Notes under the pieces: generated by a model
The model's input: only the letters and a program-made list of their open reading frames with translations
Database searches by the model: none
Told to the model about the DNA's origin: nothing
Shown here: in pieces, positions 33,734 to 42,622 of the stretch
How positions within the stretch are numbered: the stretch's first letter is position 1
Layout: the number at the start of each line of letters is the position of its first letter
NCBI RefSeq assembly: GCF_035917235.1
Contig: NZ_CP108423.1
Coordinates: 2,669,001-2,733,000 of the forward strand
DNA length: 64,000 nucleotides
From: Streptomyces sp. NBC_01294
GTDB taxonomy: Bacteria > Actinomycetota > Actinomycetes > Streptomycetales > Streptomycetaceae
Direction of reading: 5' to 3'
Program-made: the position numbers and the translations under genes

Positions 33734-35232
33734 GAGGCGGCCGCCGGGGGGTGGGCGGCGGTGGCGGCCCGCGCGGCGCGGTGGACGGCGGTGGGCGTCT
33801 GCGCGGCCGGTTCGGCGGCGGTCGTCCGCGTAGCCCGCCGGACGGCGGTGGCGATGTGCCGGATCAGGACCTGGAGGTCGGCGCAGTAGACGGACGGCTG
33901 CCGGAAGCCCTCGCCGGCGCGGTAGCGGTGCGGGTAGTGCCCGCCCCCGCACACCTCGACCAGTTCACAGGCGCGGCATCCGGCGGCGAGGGCGTCGCGC
34001 CCGAGCTGACGGGCGGCGAACCCGGGGTGGTCGAGGAGCTGGTCGAAGCTGTGGGTGGCGAGGGTCATCCCGGTGGCGGCGGCGCCCTCGTACGCGGATT
34101 TCAGCGAATCGGCCTGTTCGATGGAGCCGTCGGTCTCGATCACGGCGGTGGCGGCGGGCTCTAGCCCGAGGGTCTCGGTGGCGGCGGGCAGGCCGAGCAA
34201 CAGGGCGATGATCTCCTCGAAGAGCCGGATCCGGGTGCGTCGCGACGCGTCGTGCCACCAGCGCTCGAAGACGGCGAGGAGCCAGTCGGCGTACGGCGCC
34301 CGGCCCGGTCGGTGGCCGGGGGGCGGGGCGCTCCAGTTGGCGAGCGGCAGCAGCAGCCCGATGCTCGGCGGGGCGAAGGCGAGCAGGGACTCGTACGTCT
34401 CCACCGGGTCTTGGTCGAGGTCGACGACGCAGAGCACCCCGGCGTAGCTGTCCGGATGCCGTGCCAGCAGCCGTAAGCCGCGGGCGGCGGCGCCGAAGCC
34501 GGGCCGCCCGGTGCGGTCGACGCGCCGGGCGTTGTGCGCGGGCAGTCCTCCGTCGAGGCTGACGCCGACGCGTATCCCGGCGGCGGCCAGGGCGGCGAGG
34601 CGGCCGCGGGTGAGCAGGGTGCCGTTGGTCTGCACGGTGGCGGTGACCCGGGTGCGCGGGGCGGCCCGGGCCACGGCGGCCCGTACGGCGTCGACGGGTG
34701 CGGCCAGGGCGGCGGGGGCGGTGAGCAGAGGTTCGCCGCCGTGCAGGACCAGGTCGACCCGGGGCAGGTCGTGGGCGGCGGCGTGCTCGGCGATCCGCTC
34801 GGCGGCGCGGGCGGCGGTGGCGGGGGTCATGGCGGCCGGCTGGCCGTGCCAGCCCTGGTCGGCCATCTCGTAGACGTAGCAGTAGGTGCAGGCGAGGTTG
34901 CAGCGGCTGCGCGTCTTGAGCACGAACTGCCGTACCGGGTGGGGGCGGTGCCCGGCGGCGCGCGCGGCGGCCACGTCGAGCCTGGTGTAGGGCCAGGGCG
35001 CGTGCCGGGCGTGGCGCTCGCGCAGCGCGGCGGGGTCGTGGTGCGGGTCGGGGCCGGGGCCTAAGCCTGGGTTGGGGCCGGGGTCTGGGCCTGCGCCTGG
35101 GCCGGGGCCTGCGCCTGGGCCAGGGCCGGGGCCTGCGCCTGCGCCTGGGCCAGGGCCGGGGCCTGCGCCTGGGCCAGGGCCGGGGCCAGCGGGCGCGGGC
35201 GGCACGGAGTCGCTCGTGAACGCTCGACCCAT
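33730..35232 (-). CDS. fxsB: Radical SAM/SPASM peptide maturase FxsB
   Basis: The chosen start at ATG 35232 gives 500 residues. After a Pro/Gly/Ala linker (~12-65) come the CX3CX2C cluster motif at Cys111, Cys115 and Cys118 (RCNLACTYCYVYE), GGEPLL for SAM binding, and a C-terminal SPASM-like cysteine region (CRACELVEVCGGGH, then YCADL). It would use a SAM-derived radical to cross-link or alter the precursor FxsA. Two TTA codons are present (codon 57 at 35062-35064 and codon 253 at 34474-34476), so translation should depend on bldA. A GTG 21 codons upstream is an alternative start. Confidence 0.92.
   Translation of the reverse strand: MGRAFTSDSVPPAPAGPGPGPGAGPGPGPGAGAGPGPGPGAGPGPGAGPDPGPNPGLGPGPDPHHDPAALRERHARHAPWPYTRLDVAAARAAGHRPHPVRQFVLKTRSRCNLACTYCYVYEMADQGWHGQPAAMTPATAARAAERIAEHAAAHDLPRVDLVLHGGEPLLTAPAALAAPVDAVRAAVARAAPRTRVTATVQTNGTLLTRGRLAALAAAGIRVGVSLDGGLPAHNARRVDRTGRPGFGAAARGLRLLARHPDSYAGVLCVVDLDQDPVETYESLLAFAPPSIGLLLPLANWSAPPPGHRPGRAPYADWLLAVFERWWHDASRRTRIRLFEEIIALLLGLPAATETLGLEPAATAVIETDGSIEQADSLKSAYEGAAATGMTLATHSFDQLLDHPGFAARQLGRDALAAGCRACELVEVCGGGHYPHRYRAGEGFRQPSVYCADLQVLIRHIATAVRRATRTTAAEPAAQTPTAVHRAARAATAAHPPAAAS
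35066..35190. repeat. GC-rich minisatellite encoding the Gly-Pro linker of FxsB
   Basis: Units of the type GCCTGCGCCTGGGCCAGGGC recur about five times in slightly varying lengths. They encode a (Pro-Gly)n/Ala linker between the N-terminus and the radical SAM core. Copy number is probably variable between strains. Confidence 0.85.
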
Positions 35233-35437
35233 CGCCGCACCCCCTCCCCCTGCCGCCTCCCCCGGACTCGGTCCGGGGTGACCCCCGGGAGCCACCCCGG
35301 CGGACGGTCCATCCCTGCCCTTCCGACGGTCCCGGCTAACGGCGGAAAGTGGTCAACCCGCTTTCGCGGCAGGGTGGATCAGGTTTGGGGGGACGGGCGC
35401 GGAGTCCGGGCGCGGACCGGGCGCGGACCGGGCGGGG

Positions 35438-35525
35438 GTCCGGCGCGGACCAGGCAGGGGTCCGGCGCGGACCGGGCAGGGGTCCGGCGCGGACCGGGCA
35501 GGGGTCCGGCGCGGACCAGGCGGCG
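35438..35525 (-). repeat. Four tandem 22 bp hairpin repeats between fxsA and fxsB
   Basis: The unit GTCCGGCGCGGACC plus an 8-base G-rich spacer repeats at 35438, 35460, 35482 and 35504 with exact 22 bp period. Each unit folds as GGTCCG-GCG-CGGACC. Degenerate copies precede it (35405-35437). The array lies 15 bases past the fxsA stop and ~200 bases before fxsB, on the transcribed strand. It could attenuate read-through, protect the fxsA mRNA 3' end, or bind a regulator. The rest of the 307 bp gap holds no gene. Confidence 0.9.
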
Positions 35526-35539
35526 ACCGGGCGGGGCGG

Positions 35540-35731
35540 TCAGGCCACGCTGGAGTCGAAGGCGTTGAGGATCTCGGCCGGGTGGGTGACCCGTTCGATC
35601 ATGCCCTCGATCACCTGGGCCAGCACGGGATGGTCGATCCCGCGCAGTGCGGCCAGATCCAGTCCGGAGAGATCCGGCAGCCGTCCGGGGCACCCCGGGG
35701 CCGCCGCAGCATCCTGACGTTTCGTCACCAT
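35540..35731 (-). CDS. fxsA: FxSxx-COOH precursor peptide FxsA
   Basis: The 63-residue peptide (start MVTKRQDAAAAP) has the central segment LPDLSGLDLAALRGIDHPVL and ends ILNAFDSSVA. This is the hallmark of the FxSxx-COOH precursors that pair with FxsB-type radical SAM enzymes. Here the motif FDSSV is followed by one more Ala, so F is six residues from the end instead of five. The G-rich site GGGGGA precedes the ATG. The likely product is a C-terminally modified ribosomal peptide of unknown structure. It lies between the vWA protein gene and fxsB, all on one strand. It is short but well supported by context. Confidence 0.88.
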   Translation of the reverse strand: MVTKRQDAAAAPGCPGRLPDLSGLDLAALRGIDHPVLAQVIEGMIERVTHPAEILNAFDSSVA

Positions 35732-35858
35732 GTGCCGCTTTTCCCCCTGTCGCGTCGCACACCAGGTGCACGGTCCACTGCCCTTTCCCTCCGGCCCGGG
35801 GGCGGAAACAGCGGACTCCGCTCGCGGGATCCGGTTCCGGCCCCCTTGGCCGCCGCCA

Positions 35859-38800
35859 TCAGAGCCCGGCCTCCAGGGCCCGCACCTTCGCGCGGAGCGC
35901 CTCGGCATGCCGCTGCGTACCCTCCGGGCCCTGCGCTCCCTCCACGCCCCCCACGCCCTGCCCGTCCTCAGCGTCCTGCCCGTCCTCCCCGTCCTCGACT
36001 GCCTCGCCGCTCCGCGTCCACAGCTCCAGCGCGGAGCGGTACGCGTCCAGCGCCGCCCGGGGCCGCGCGAGCCGCTCCAGCACCTCCCCGCGCAACTCCT
36101 GTACACGGGCGGCCAGCTGAAGGGCGGTGACCGCACGGTCCTCACGGTCGCCGCGGTCCCCTCGTGCCCCTCGTTCCCCGCCGCCCCCGCCGTCCCCACC
36201 GCCCCCACCGTCGACGCCGTCCTCGCGAGCCAGGCGGTCGGCCTTCAGGGCGGCCCGCCAGGCCCGCCGGTAGGAGTCCGCCGCCCGGTCGAGGCGGTCC
36301 GCCGCCCGGGTGTGGCCGTGGATCTCCCGCTGCACGTCGCCGTGGTCCCGCCAGGCGCGGGCCTGTTCCAGCGGGCTGCGGCTGTGCCGGACGGCCAGTT
36401 CCAGCAGGTACTCGGCCTCCCGCAGGTCCACCGGATCGCCCTCGTAGGCGTGCCGCAGCCGGAGACCGGCGGCCAGCCGCAGCAGCCGGTGCGCCGCGCC
36501 GGGGTCGGACTGCGGGACGGCCACCCGGCTCTCGCGCAGGATCCGTACGGCGGCCCCGGTGAACGGCCGCCCGTCGGTGGCCCGCGCCCGTTCCAGGAGT
36601 ACGTCGCCCCACTCGGGCAGCAGTTCCCCGAAGGCCTCCCCGTCCCGGGGGATCAGCCGCCGGGCCCTGCCGTACGCCTCGGCCGCGTCCTCCAGCGCCA
36701 CCGGGTCGCCGTCCCGCGCGTACCGCTCCCGGTGCACCCGCGCCAGGCACACCAGGGCGGCCACCCGAAGCTCCGGATCCCCGCCGGCCTCCTCCAGGGC
36801 CGCGGCCAGCTGCCCGGCGCCCTCCTCCAGCCGCCCGGGCAGGTACCGCAGCGCGTCGGCCAGCTCCACCCGCACCTGCGCGCGGCCGGAGCCGGCGGGC
36901 GGGGCGGCCGAGGCCGCGGCCAGCCGGGCCGCGGCCTGTTCGGCCAGGGCGGTGCGCTCGGCCGCGTCCGGGGTACGGGGCAGCAGGGCCAGCAGGACGC
37001 GGCCCAGGGCCAGGTGCAGCTCGGGGTGCGGCTCGGCACGCTCCTCCGGTTCGTGGGCGGCGTCCCCGCCGGGTGCGGGGCCCGCCAGCGGTTCGAGGGC
37101 CGCGCGGGCCTCGCGGAGCGCGCCCGCGTCGTCGCGCAGCACGCTCAGCCGGATCAGGGTCTCGGCCCGCCGCACCGCGCAGTCCCGCCGCAGTTCCGGG
37201 TCCGCCGCGGCTCCCGCCGCCGCGAACTCCCGGTCGGCCGCGGCCAGCAGCTCCGCGTCCGGGCCGGAGGCCAGCGCCCGTTCGTACAGCACCCGGCCGA
37301 GCACCGCCCCCGCCGTCGCCGTCCGCAGCCCGGTCACCGCCCGCTCCGCCTCGGCGAGGAGCTCGGGTTCCCGCTGGGCCGCCCACAGCCGCAGCAGCGC
37401 CCCCGCCAGCTCGGCCTCCGCCTCCTCCGGGGGGTCGGCGGGCCCTGCCGGGGCCGCCACCGCGCGCCGCAGCACCGCCACCGCCTCGTACAGCGCCCGC
37501 GCGCCCCCGTCCCCGTCCGCATCCGCGTCCGCGAGCCGGTCGCGGGCCGTGCGCACCGCCCCGGCCCTGCCGGGCGACGGGGCCGCGGCGGGCTTGCGCA
37601 CCGCCGGGCCGTCCTGCGGCATCCCGGGCAGGTAGCGCCGTACGACCTTGGCCGAAACCTGTGCGAAGGCCTGCGGGAGCCGCCCCTCGGGCACCCGCTC
37701 GGCGTCCTCCGGACCGGGCCCCGTCTCCGGACCCGTCTCCGGACCCGACCCTGACCCCGGGCCCGCCACCGCCGGCGGCGCTCCCGTCAGCTGCGACACC
37801 GCGAGCGCGGGGAAGTTGCGTACGTCCCGCCCGAAGTGCGCCAGCACGTACTCCGAGCAGTGTTTGAGCACTAGCGCGGCCTCGTCCCGCCCCAACGGCC
37901 CCAGCAGCACGTCCTGCACCCCGGGGACGAACTCGTACCAGTGCCCCGGCCCCGGCCCGCTGCGCCGCAGCAGCCCGCTCAGCAGCACTTCCGCCAGGTC
38001 GGACGGCTCCGAGTCCGGCAGCATCGTGCGCTGCACCAGCCGCATCACGGGCAGCGTCAGCGGCGCCGCCGACAGGTACACCGCCAGCTGTACGGCCCGG
38101 GGCGCGGCCGAGGACCGGAACCGCGCGACCAGCTCCCGCGGCGGCCGTACGGCACGCGGCGGCGGCAGGGGCGCGGCCGGGTGGTCGGCCAGCACCCGGC
38201 CCACCTCCGCCGGTACGGGCCCGGTGCCGAGCCCGGCGACGAGCCGGGCCCACGCCCCGAGGGCGGTCGCGCTCGGCGGCAGCACCGGCACCGTCAGCCC
38301 TCCGGTGAGCCGCCCGGGCAACACCGGCCGGTCCGACCGGAATTTCAGCTTCTGCCCGCCGCCCTCCAGCCGGGCGAGCGTGCCCCGCTCGGTCGGCAGC
38401 CAGCTCCGGCCCCAGAGCCGCTGCGGCAGCGGCTGGACGACCATGCAGGGCGTGCACTCGGCCCAGCGGTGCAGCAGCCGCTGCGCCGCGCCCTCGCGCC
38501 ACAGCGGCCCGGCGCAGTCGGAGACCACCATGGTCAGGGCCCGGCCGGTCGGGTCGCGCAGCTGGTCCCCGGAGCGCAGCGCGGAGCCGGGTACGGGGCT
38601 GCGGCCGAGCGCCGCCGTACCGTCCGCGAGGCGGTGCAGGTAGTGCACCTGGACGTCCCGGAAGGCCCCCAACCGCTCGCACACGGAGCGCAGTTCCTCG
38701 AACATGTCCTGCCACACGGCCATCGACGGGGACGCGTCCATCACCAGCCGGACGGTCGCCTCGCGCCGGCTCTCCCGCCGGAGCACCGGGATGACCAGCC

Positions 38801-39263
38801 CGAAGGCCCGGGCGCTGGCGTCGGCGGTGGCCGGCTCGTCGATCACCAGCCGGGTGGGCGGGGCCGGCGGGCGGTGCCGCTGAAGGGCCCGCAGGGCCCG
38901 CTGGATGTCCAGGATGCGGGGCAGGGCCGCGGCTCCCGGCACCCGTACGGGCACTCCGTACTCCTCGGGCGACTCCCCGGGCGGTTCCCCCTCCAGCCCG
39001 TCGGCGCGGTGGGCGCCGGGCGCGTAGAGCCTGACGGGATCCTCGGCCTCCGCCTCCCCCCGTGCGGGCTCGGGGGGCTCGCCGACCGGATCCTCGGCCT
39101 CTGTTCCGTCCGGCCCCCGCGCACCCGGCGCGGCCCGTCCCGGCCCGCGGATGTGCCCGGCCAGCCACAGCGCGTCGGCGAGTTCCTCGGCGGACGGGTC
39201 GAGTCCGGCGGCGCGCAGCAGCGCGGCCAGTTCACGGACGCCGGGCGCTCCGGCGGATGCCAC
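35859..39263 (-). CDS. vWA-domain protein (SAV_2336 N-terminal-domain type) with helical repeats
   Basis: The 1134-residue protein starts at a GTG preceded by GAGGTGA, 6 bp after the MoxR stop. Residues ~1-45 form a small helical domain and ~50-110 an acidic linker. A von Willebrand A-like domain begins ~170 with the metal-site motif MDASPSM and continues through VVSDCAGPLW. A helical region follows (~370-500), and the last ~550 residues are TPR-like Ala-rich repeats. vWA proteins of this kind pair with MoxR ATPases, which remodel or activate them. It is the middle gene of a vWA-MoxR-VMAP set, and fxsA begins 128 bp downstream. The enzymatic outcome is unknown. Confidence 0.87.
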   Translation of the reverse strand: MASAGAPGVRELAALLRAAGLDPSAEELADALWLAGHIRGPGRAAPGARGPDGTEAEDPVGEPPEPARGEAEAEDPVRLYAPGAHRADGLEGEPPGESPEEYGVPVRVPGAAALPRILDIQRALRALQRHRPPAPPTRLVIDEPATADASARAFGLVIPVLRRESRREATVRLVMDASPSMAVWQDMFEELRSVCERLGAFRDVQVHYLHRLADGTAALGRSPVPGSALRSGDQLRDPTGRALTMVVSDCAGPLWREGAAQRLLHRWAECTPCMVVQPLPQRLWGRSWLPTERGTLARLEGGGQKLKFRSDRPVLPGRLTGGLTVPVLPPSATALGAWARLVAGLGTGPVPAEVGRVLADHPAAPLPPPRAVRPPRELVARFRSSAAPRAVQLAVYLSAAPLTLPVMRLVQRTMLPDSEPSDLAEVLLSGLLRRSGPGPGHWYEFVPGVQDVLLGPLGRDEAALVLKHCSEYVLAHFGRDVRNFPALAVSQLTGAPPAVAGPGSGSGPETGPETGPGPEDAERVPEGRLPQAFAQVSAKVVRRYLPGMPQDGPAVRKPAAAPSPGRAGAVRTARDRLADADADGDGGARALYEAVAVLRRAVAAPAGPADPPEEAEAELAGALLRLWAAQREPELLAEAERAVTGLRTATAGAVLGRVLYERALASGPDAELLAAADREFAAAGAAADPELRRDCAVRRAETLIRLSVLRDDAGALREARAALEPLAGPAPGGDAAHEPEERAEPHPELHLALGRVLLALLPRTPDAAERTALAEQAAARLAAASAAPPAGSGRAQVRVELADALRYLPGRLEEGAGQLAAALEEAGGDPELRVAALVCLARVHRERYARDGDPVALEDAAEAYGRARRLIPRDGEAFGELLPEWGDVLLERARATDGRPFTGAAVRILRESRVAVPQSDPGAAHRLLRLAAGLRLRHAYEGDPVDLREAEYLLELAVRHSRSPLEQARAWRDHGDVQREIHGHTRAADRLDRAADSYRRAWRAALKADRLAREDGVDGGGGGDGGGGGERGARGDRGDREDRAVTALQLAARVQELRGEVLERLARPRAALDAYRSALELWTRSGEAVEDGEDGQDAEDGQGVGGVEGAQGPEGTQRHAEALRAKVRALEAGL

Positions 39264-39269
39264 GGGCCG

Positions 39270-40328
39270 TCACCTCGGGCGGTCGAGGCGCTGGATGAGC
39301 AGGTCCGCGAGGTCCTCCCGGGTGGGCGGGGCGGCGTAGTGGGTCAGGTACACGGCGTTGAGCAGCTGGTCGGCGGCGACCAGTTCGGACTGGGAGCGGC
39401 TGAGGAACTCCCGGATCAGGTCCGCCCCGAGCCGGGCGGCCTCGTCGCCGAGGTGGGCGCGGACCATGGTGGCGAGCCGCTTCTCACCGGGCTGGCCGAG
39501 CTTGAGCTGGATGCAGCGCCGGAGCAGGGCGGCGGGGAAGTCCCGCTCGCCGTTGCTGGTCAGGATGATGAAGGGGAAGGCCCGGCAGCGGATCCGGCCG
39601 CCCCGGACGGTCACCTTCGTGCCGTCGTCGGTGAGCACCTGCACCTCGGGCTCGGTGTCGGCGACGCGCTCCAGCTCGGGGAGCGCGAACTCCCCTTCCT
39701 CCAGCACGTTCAGCAGGTCGTTGGGCAGGTCTATGTCGCTCTTGTCGAGCTCATCGATGAGGAGCACGCGGGGCCTGCCGGTGGGCAGCAGGGCGGTGCC
39801 CAGCGGCCCGAGCCGGATGTACTTCCCGATGCCGGGAGCCGCGCCGGAGTCCGACCCCGGGCCAGGGCCCGACCCCGTGCCGCCAGCCCGGCGCGGGCCG
39901 CCTCCGCTCGCGGCGATCTGCACGTCCTGCAGCCGCGCGAGGGCGTCGTACCGGTACAGCCCGTCCTGCAGCACGGTCCGCGACACCACCGGCCAGCGCA
40001 GCACCCGCCCCAGCTTCAACTCGTGGGCGACGGCGTGCGCGAGGGTGGACTTGCCCGTTCCGGGGAAGCCGGTCACGAGCAGCGGCCGCCGCAGGTACAG
40101 GGCCGCGTTGATGGCCTCCAGCTCCTCGGGCTCCGGCCGGTGCAGCTGCGCGGCCTGCCGGTGCGCCCCGAGCCGCCGGGCCACGTTGCCGTCGGCGACC
40201 GCCGCCGGGCCGCCCGCCTCCGCCACGGGCCCGCCGTCGAAATCCCGCCAGGGCGGCGGGTCGGGCAGGGCGTCGATCCCGTCATGGGGCTCACCGCCCC
40301 CGCGGTAAATGAGCCACTCGTCGTTCAT
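39270..40328 (-). CDS. MoxR-type AAA+ ATPase
   Basis: The 352-residue protein starts at ATG 40328 after GGGAGGGAG. It has Walker A GFPGTGKST, Walker B LLIDELDK, a sensor-1 strand FIILTSNGERDFP and an arginine finger in LLRRCIQL, all features of the MoxR clade. A Gly/Ser-rich insertion of ~25 residues follows the QDVQIAAS segment. MoxR ATPases act as chaperones for vWA-domain partners, here the adjacent 1134-residue protein. The ~65 N-terminal residues before the ATPase core are not assigned. Together with the flanking genes it makes the NTP-driven switch of the cluster. Confidence 0.92.
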   Translation of the reverse strand: MNDEWLIYRGGGEPHDGIDALPDPPPWRDFDGGPVAEAGGPAAVADGNVARRLGAHRQAAQLHRPEPEELEAINAALYLRRPLLVTGFPGTGKSTLAHAVAHELKLGRVLRWPVVSRTVLQDGLYRYDALARLQDVQIAASGGGPRRAGGTGSGPGPGSDSGAAPGIGKYIRLGPLGTALLPTGRPRVLLIDELDKSDIDLPNDLLNVLEEGEFALPELERVADTEPEVQVLTDDGTKVTVRGGRIRCRAFPFIILTSNGERDFPAALLRRCIQLKLGQPGEKRLATMVRAHLGDEAARLGADLIREFLSRSQSELVAADQLLNAVYLTHYAAPPTREDLADLLIQRLDRPR

Positions 40329-40366
40329 GGAGCTCCCTCCCTCTCGTCCGCCGGGGTGCCGTGCCG

Positions 40367-42478
40367 TCACAGGTCGCCCTGCAGCGGCTCGTCGTCCGGC
40401 AGGGGGCGTGCCGGGTCCTCCCACACCAGTCCCGTCCCGGCCGCCCAGTACGCGTCGGGGTCCGCCCCGTACGCCCGCCCCCGCAACGCCTGCAACCGCA
40501 GCGGCAGCACCTCCGCCCCGCCCGCGTCGGCCAGTTCCTCCCGCACCCCGCGGTGGAACGGCGCGCACGACACCCCGGGATCCGGCGGGGGCCGCCGCGT
40601 CACGACCACCCCGTACCCGGCGTCCCGTACCGCGTGCAGCGAACCCAGCGTGGGCTCCTGGTCCGCCGCCCGGCAGTGCACCGGCACGGTGTTGTCCGGC
40701 AGGCCCGACAGCCATTCGGTGGCGGGGGTGCGCGGACGTCCCCGCGCGCAGTCGGCCCGTTCGTCCTGCAGCGGTCCCGCCTGCACCCGGGCCCACCGGG
40801 CGGCCGCCCGACCGCCTTCGCCGCCCGCTCGGGTGTCCTCACCGTCCGCCGGGTGCTCCCGCACCCCGCTGGAGTGACGCAGCACCACCGGCCGCTGCAC
40901 CCCCAGCGGTACGCGGCCCACCACCGCCCATTCGTCCACGGCGAGCCCGAACAGCTCCGGGGCCAGGGCCACTTCGAGCAGGGCCGCCGCCTCGTGGGTG
41001 TCGCACCGCCGGAAGGCCTCCGCGAGCGGGTCCCGTAACGCCTCCGGCAGACCCGCCAGGGTGGCCCGTACGCCCGAGTCCACCGGCGTCACCCGCCCCG
41101 GCTGCGCCGGGCCCACCAGCACGGAGACCCGCCAGTCGTAGAGGTCCTCCCAGCCGTGCGCCCACACCTCCAGCAGCACCGATGCCCCGGGCGGCAGCCC
41201 GCCGGCCCGCCGGGCCGGGCCGTTCACCGCCCGCCCGGCCGAGGCCCGCCGGCGTCGCTCCCGCTCCGCGAGCCCCCGCTCGTGGCGCTCGCCGAGCTCC
41301 CGCCGCAGCGGCCGCCACAACCGCTCGGCCGTGGCCCGGATCCAGTCCCACAGCTCCTCGTCCGCGCCCGGCGTCGGCGGCTCGCGGTAGTCGGCGACGC
41401 TCACGTCCGTGGCGTACCGGAGCATCGCCGCGGCCTCGCCCGTCCCGCCCGGCGGGTCGTGCAGCAGCCCCAGCCCGTCGCGCCAGCTCAGCGGGGCCGG
41501 CGGCTGCGGATCCGGCTCCTCCCCGCGGGCCGCCTCGACCAGGGCCCGTACGACCTCGGAGGAGCCCGGCGGGGGCAGCTCGGCGAGCAGCCCGCACAGG
41601 GTGGTGCGCTCGCCGGGGGTGAGGCGCCCGCGGCCGCCGTACGGGTCGCCCTCCTCCGCCGGGAGCTCGCCGTGCACGTCCGTCCAGGTCCGGCGGTTGT
41701 CGAGGTCGCTGAGGTGCCGGTCGTAGTGGTGCAGGTCGTGGGCCTGCATGACCCGCCGGTAGAGCCCGGCCTGGCCCCGCCCGGGCATCGGGAGGGTGCG
41801 CAGCTGCACGATGGAGACGGCGAGCCCGCCGCCGCCCGTGTGCCGCCGGGCCTTGACCACGCCGACGACCTCCCCGCGGGCCAGGTCGACCACCGGCCCG
41901 CCGGACATGCCGGGCTCGATCTCGTCGTCGTCGCCGAGCCGGATGGCCGCGCCGTTCCCGGCGGAGCCGCGCAGCCGGGTGGTGCGGCCGGTGATCTCGG
42001 GGGTGCCGAGGTCCTCGGTGCAGCCGAAGTAGGCGACCTCGTCGAAGCGGGGTCTGGAACGGTCGGTGAGCCACACGCAGGCGTGCGACACGGGTGCCAG
42101 GACCCGGATCAGCGCCAGGTCGGGCAGGTCCCACAGCGCCCGGAGCCCGGGGCGCCGGTCCTCCAGCCGCTCGGGCAGTACGCACTCCACGCGCCCGGAG
42201 ACCGTGCCGGTGGCCCCGCCCGTTCCGGACGAGAAGGTGATGCCGACCTCGCGCCCCGTCAGACGCACCGCAGCACCCCCTTCGCCGACCACGTGCGCGC
42301 ACGTCAGGACCCAGCCGGGGGCGATGAAGAAACCGCTCCCCCACGTGGGACCGGTCCGATGGCTGCCGGGGTTGTCATACCCGCCCGGCGGGGCGTGAAC
42401 GCGTACGGTCGCCGCCTGGACGAGGGGCTCCAGGAGCTCGAAGGCGCGCGCCGAACCGGTCGTGCGCCCGTCCGTCAT
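40367..42478 (-). CDS. Trypsin-like protease with VMAP-type C-terminal region
   Basis: The 703-residue protein has an N-terminal chymotrypsin-fold serine protease with His62 (LTCAHVV), Asp120 (DLPDLALIRV) and Ser192 (EPGMSGGPVV), so the triad is intact. Residues ~245-700 match the layout of vWA-MoxR-associated proteins: a helical middle region, then the strand-rich C-terminal domain with LLEVWAHGWEDLYDW and VHCRAADQEPTLGSL. No signal peptide is present, so the protease is cytoplasmic and presumably held inactive until the vWA/MoxR pair senses a signal. Codon 481 is TTA (41036-41038). It is the first gene of the minus-strand block. Confidence 0.88.
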   Translation of the reverse strand: MTDGRTTGSARAFELLEPLVQAATVRVHAPPGGYDNPGSHRTGPTWGSGFFIAPGWVLTCAHVVGEGGAAVRLTGREVGITFSSGTGGATGTVSGRVECVLPERLEDRRPGLRALWDLPDLALIRVLAPVSHACVWLTDRSRPRFDEVAYFGCTEDLGTPEITGRTTRLRGSAGNGAAIRLGDDDEIEPGMSGGPVVDLARGEVVGVVKARRHTGGGGLAVSIVQLRTLPMPGRGQAGLYRRVMQAHDLHHYDRHLSDLDNRRTWTDVHGELPAEEGDPYGGRGRLTPGERTTLCGLLAELPPPGSSEVVRALVEAARGEEPDPQPPAPLSWRDGLGLLHDPPGGTGEAAAMLRYATDVSVADYREPPTPGADEELWDWIRATAERLWRPLRRELGERHERGLAERERRRRASAGRAVNGPARRAGGLPPGASVLLEVWAHGWEDLYDWRVSVLVGPAQPGRVTPVDSGVRATLAGLPEALRDPLAEAFRRCDTHEAAALLEVALAPELFGLAVDEWAVVGRVPLGVQRPVVLRHSSGVREHPADGEDTRAGGEGGRAAARWARVQAGPLQDERADCARGRPRTPATEWLSGLPDNTVPVHCRAADQEPTLGSLHAVRDAGYGVVVTRRPPPDPGVSCAPFHRGVREELADAGGAEVLPLRLQALRGRAYGADPDAYWAAGTGLVWEDPARPLPDDEPLQGDL

Positions 42479-42622
42479 CCGCGCCCCCCCGCTCGTGGCC
42501 CCCGCTCGTGACGCATCAAGGCTAGCTCGGGAGCGGCAGCAGGCGGGAGGCTTCCGGAGCCGGGCGGATTATCCTGGCGGAAAACACCCCATGACCACCC
42601 CCGAGACGGCACGGAGCCCGAC

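Noticed and set aside
35438..35525. 22 bp repeats considered as a CRISPR remnant
   Set aside because: The spacers are only 8 bases and nearly identical; the units are simple GC hairpins.
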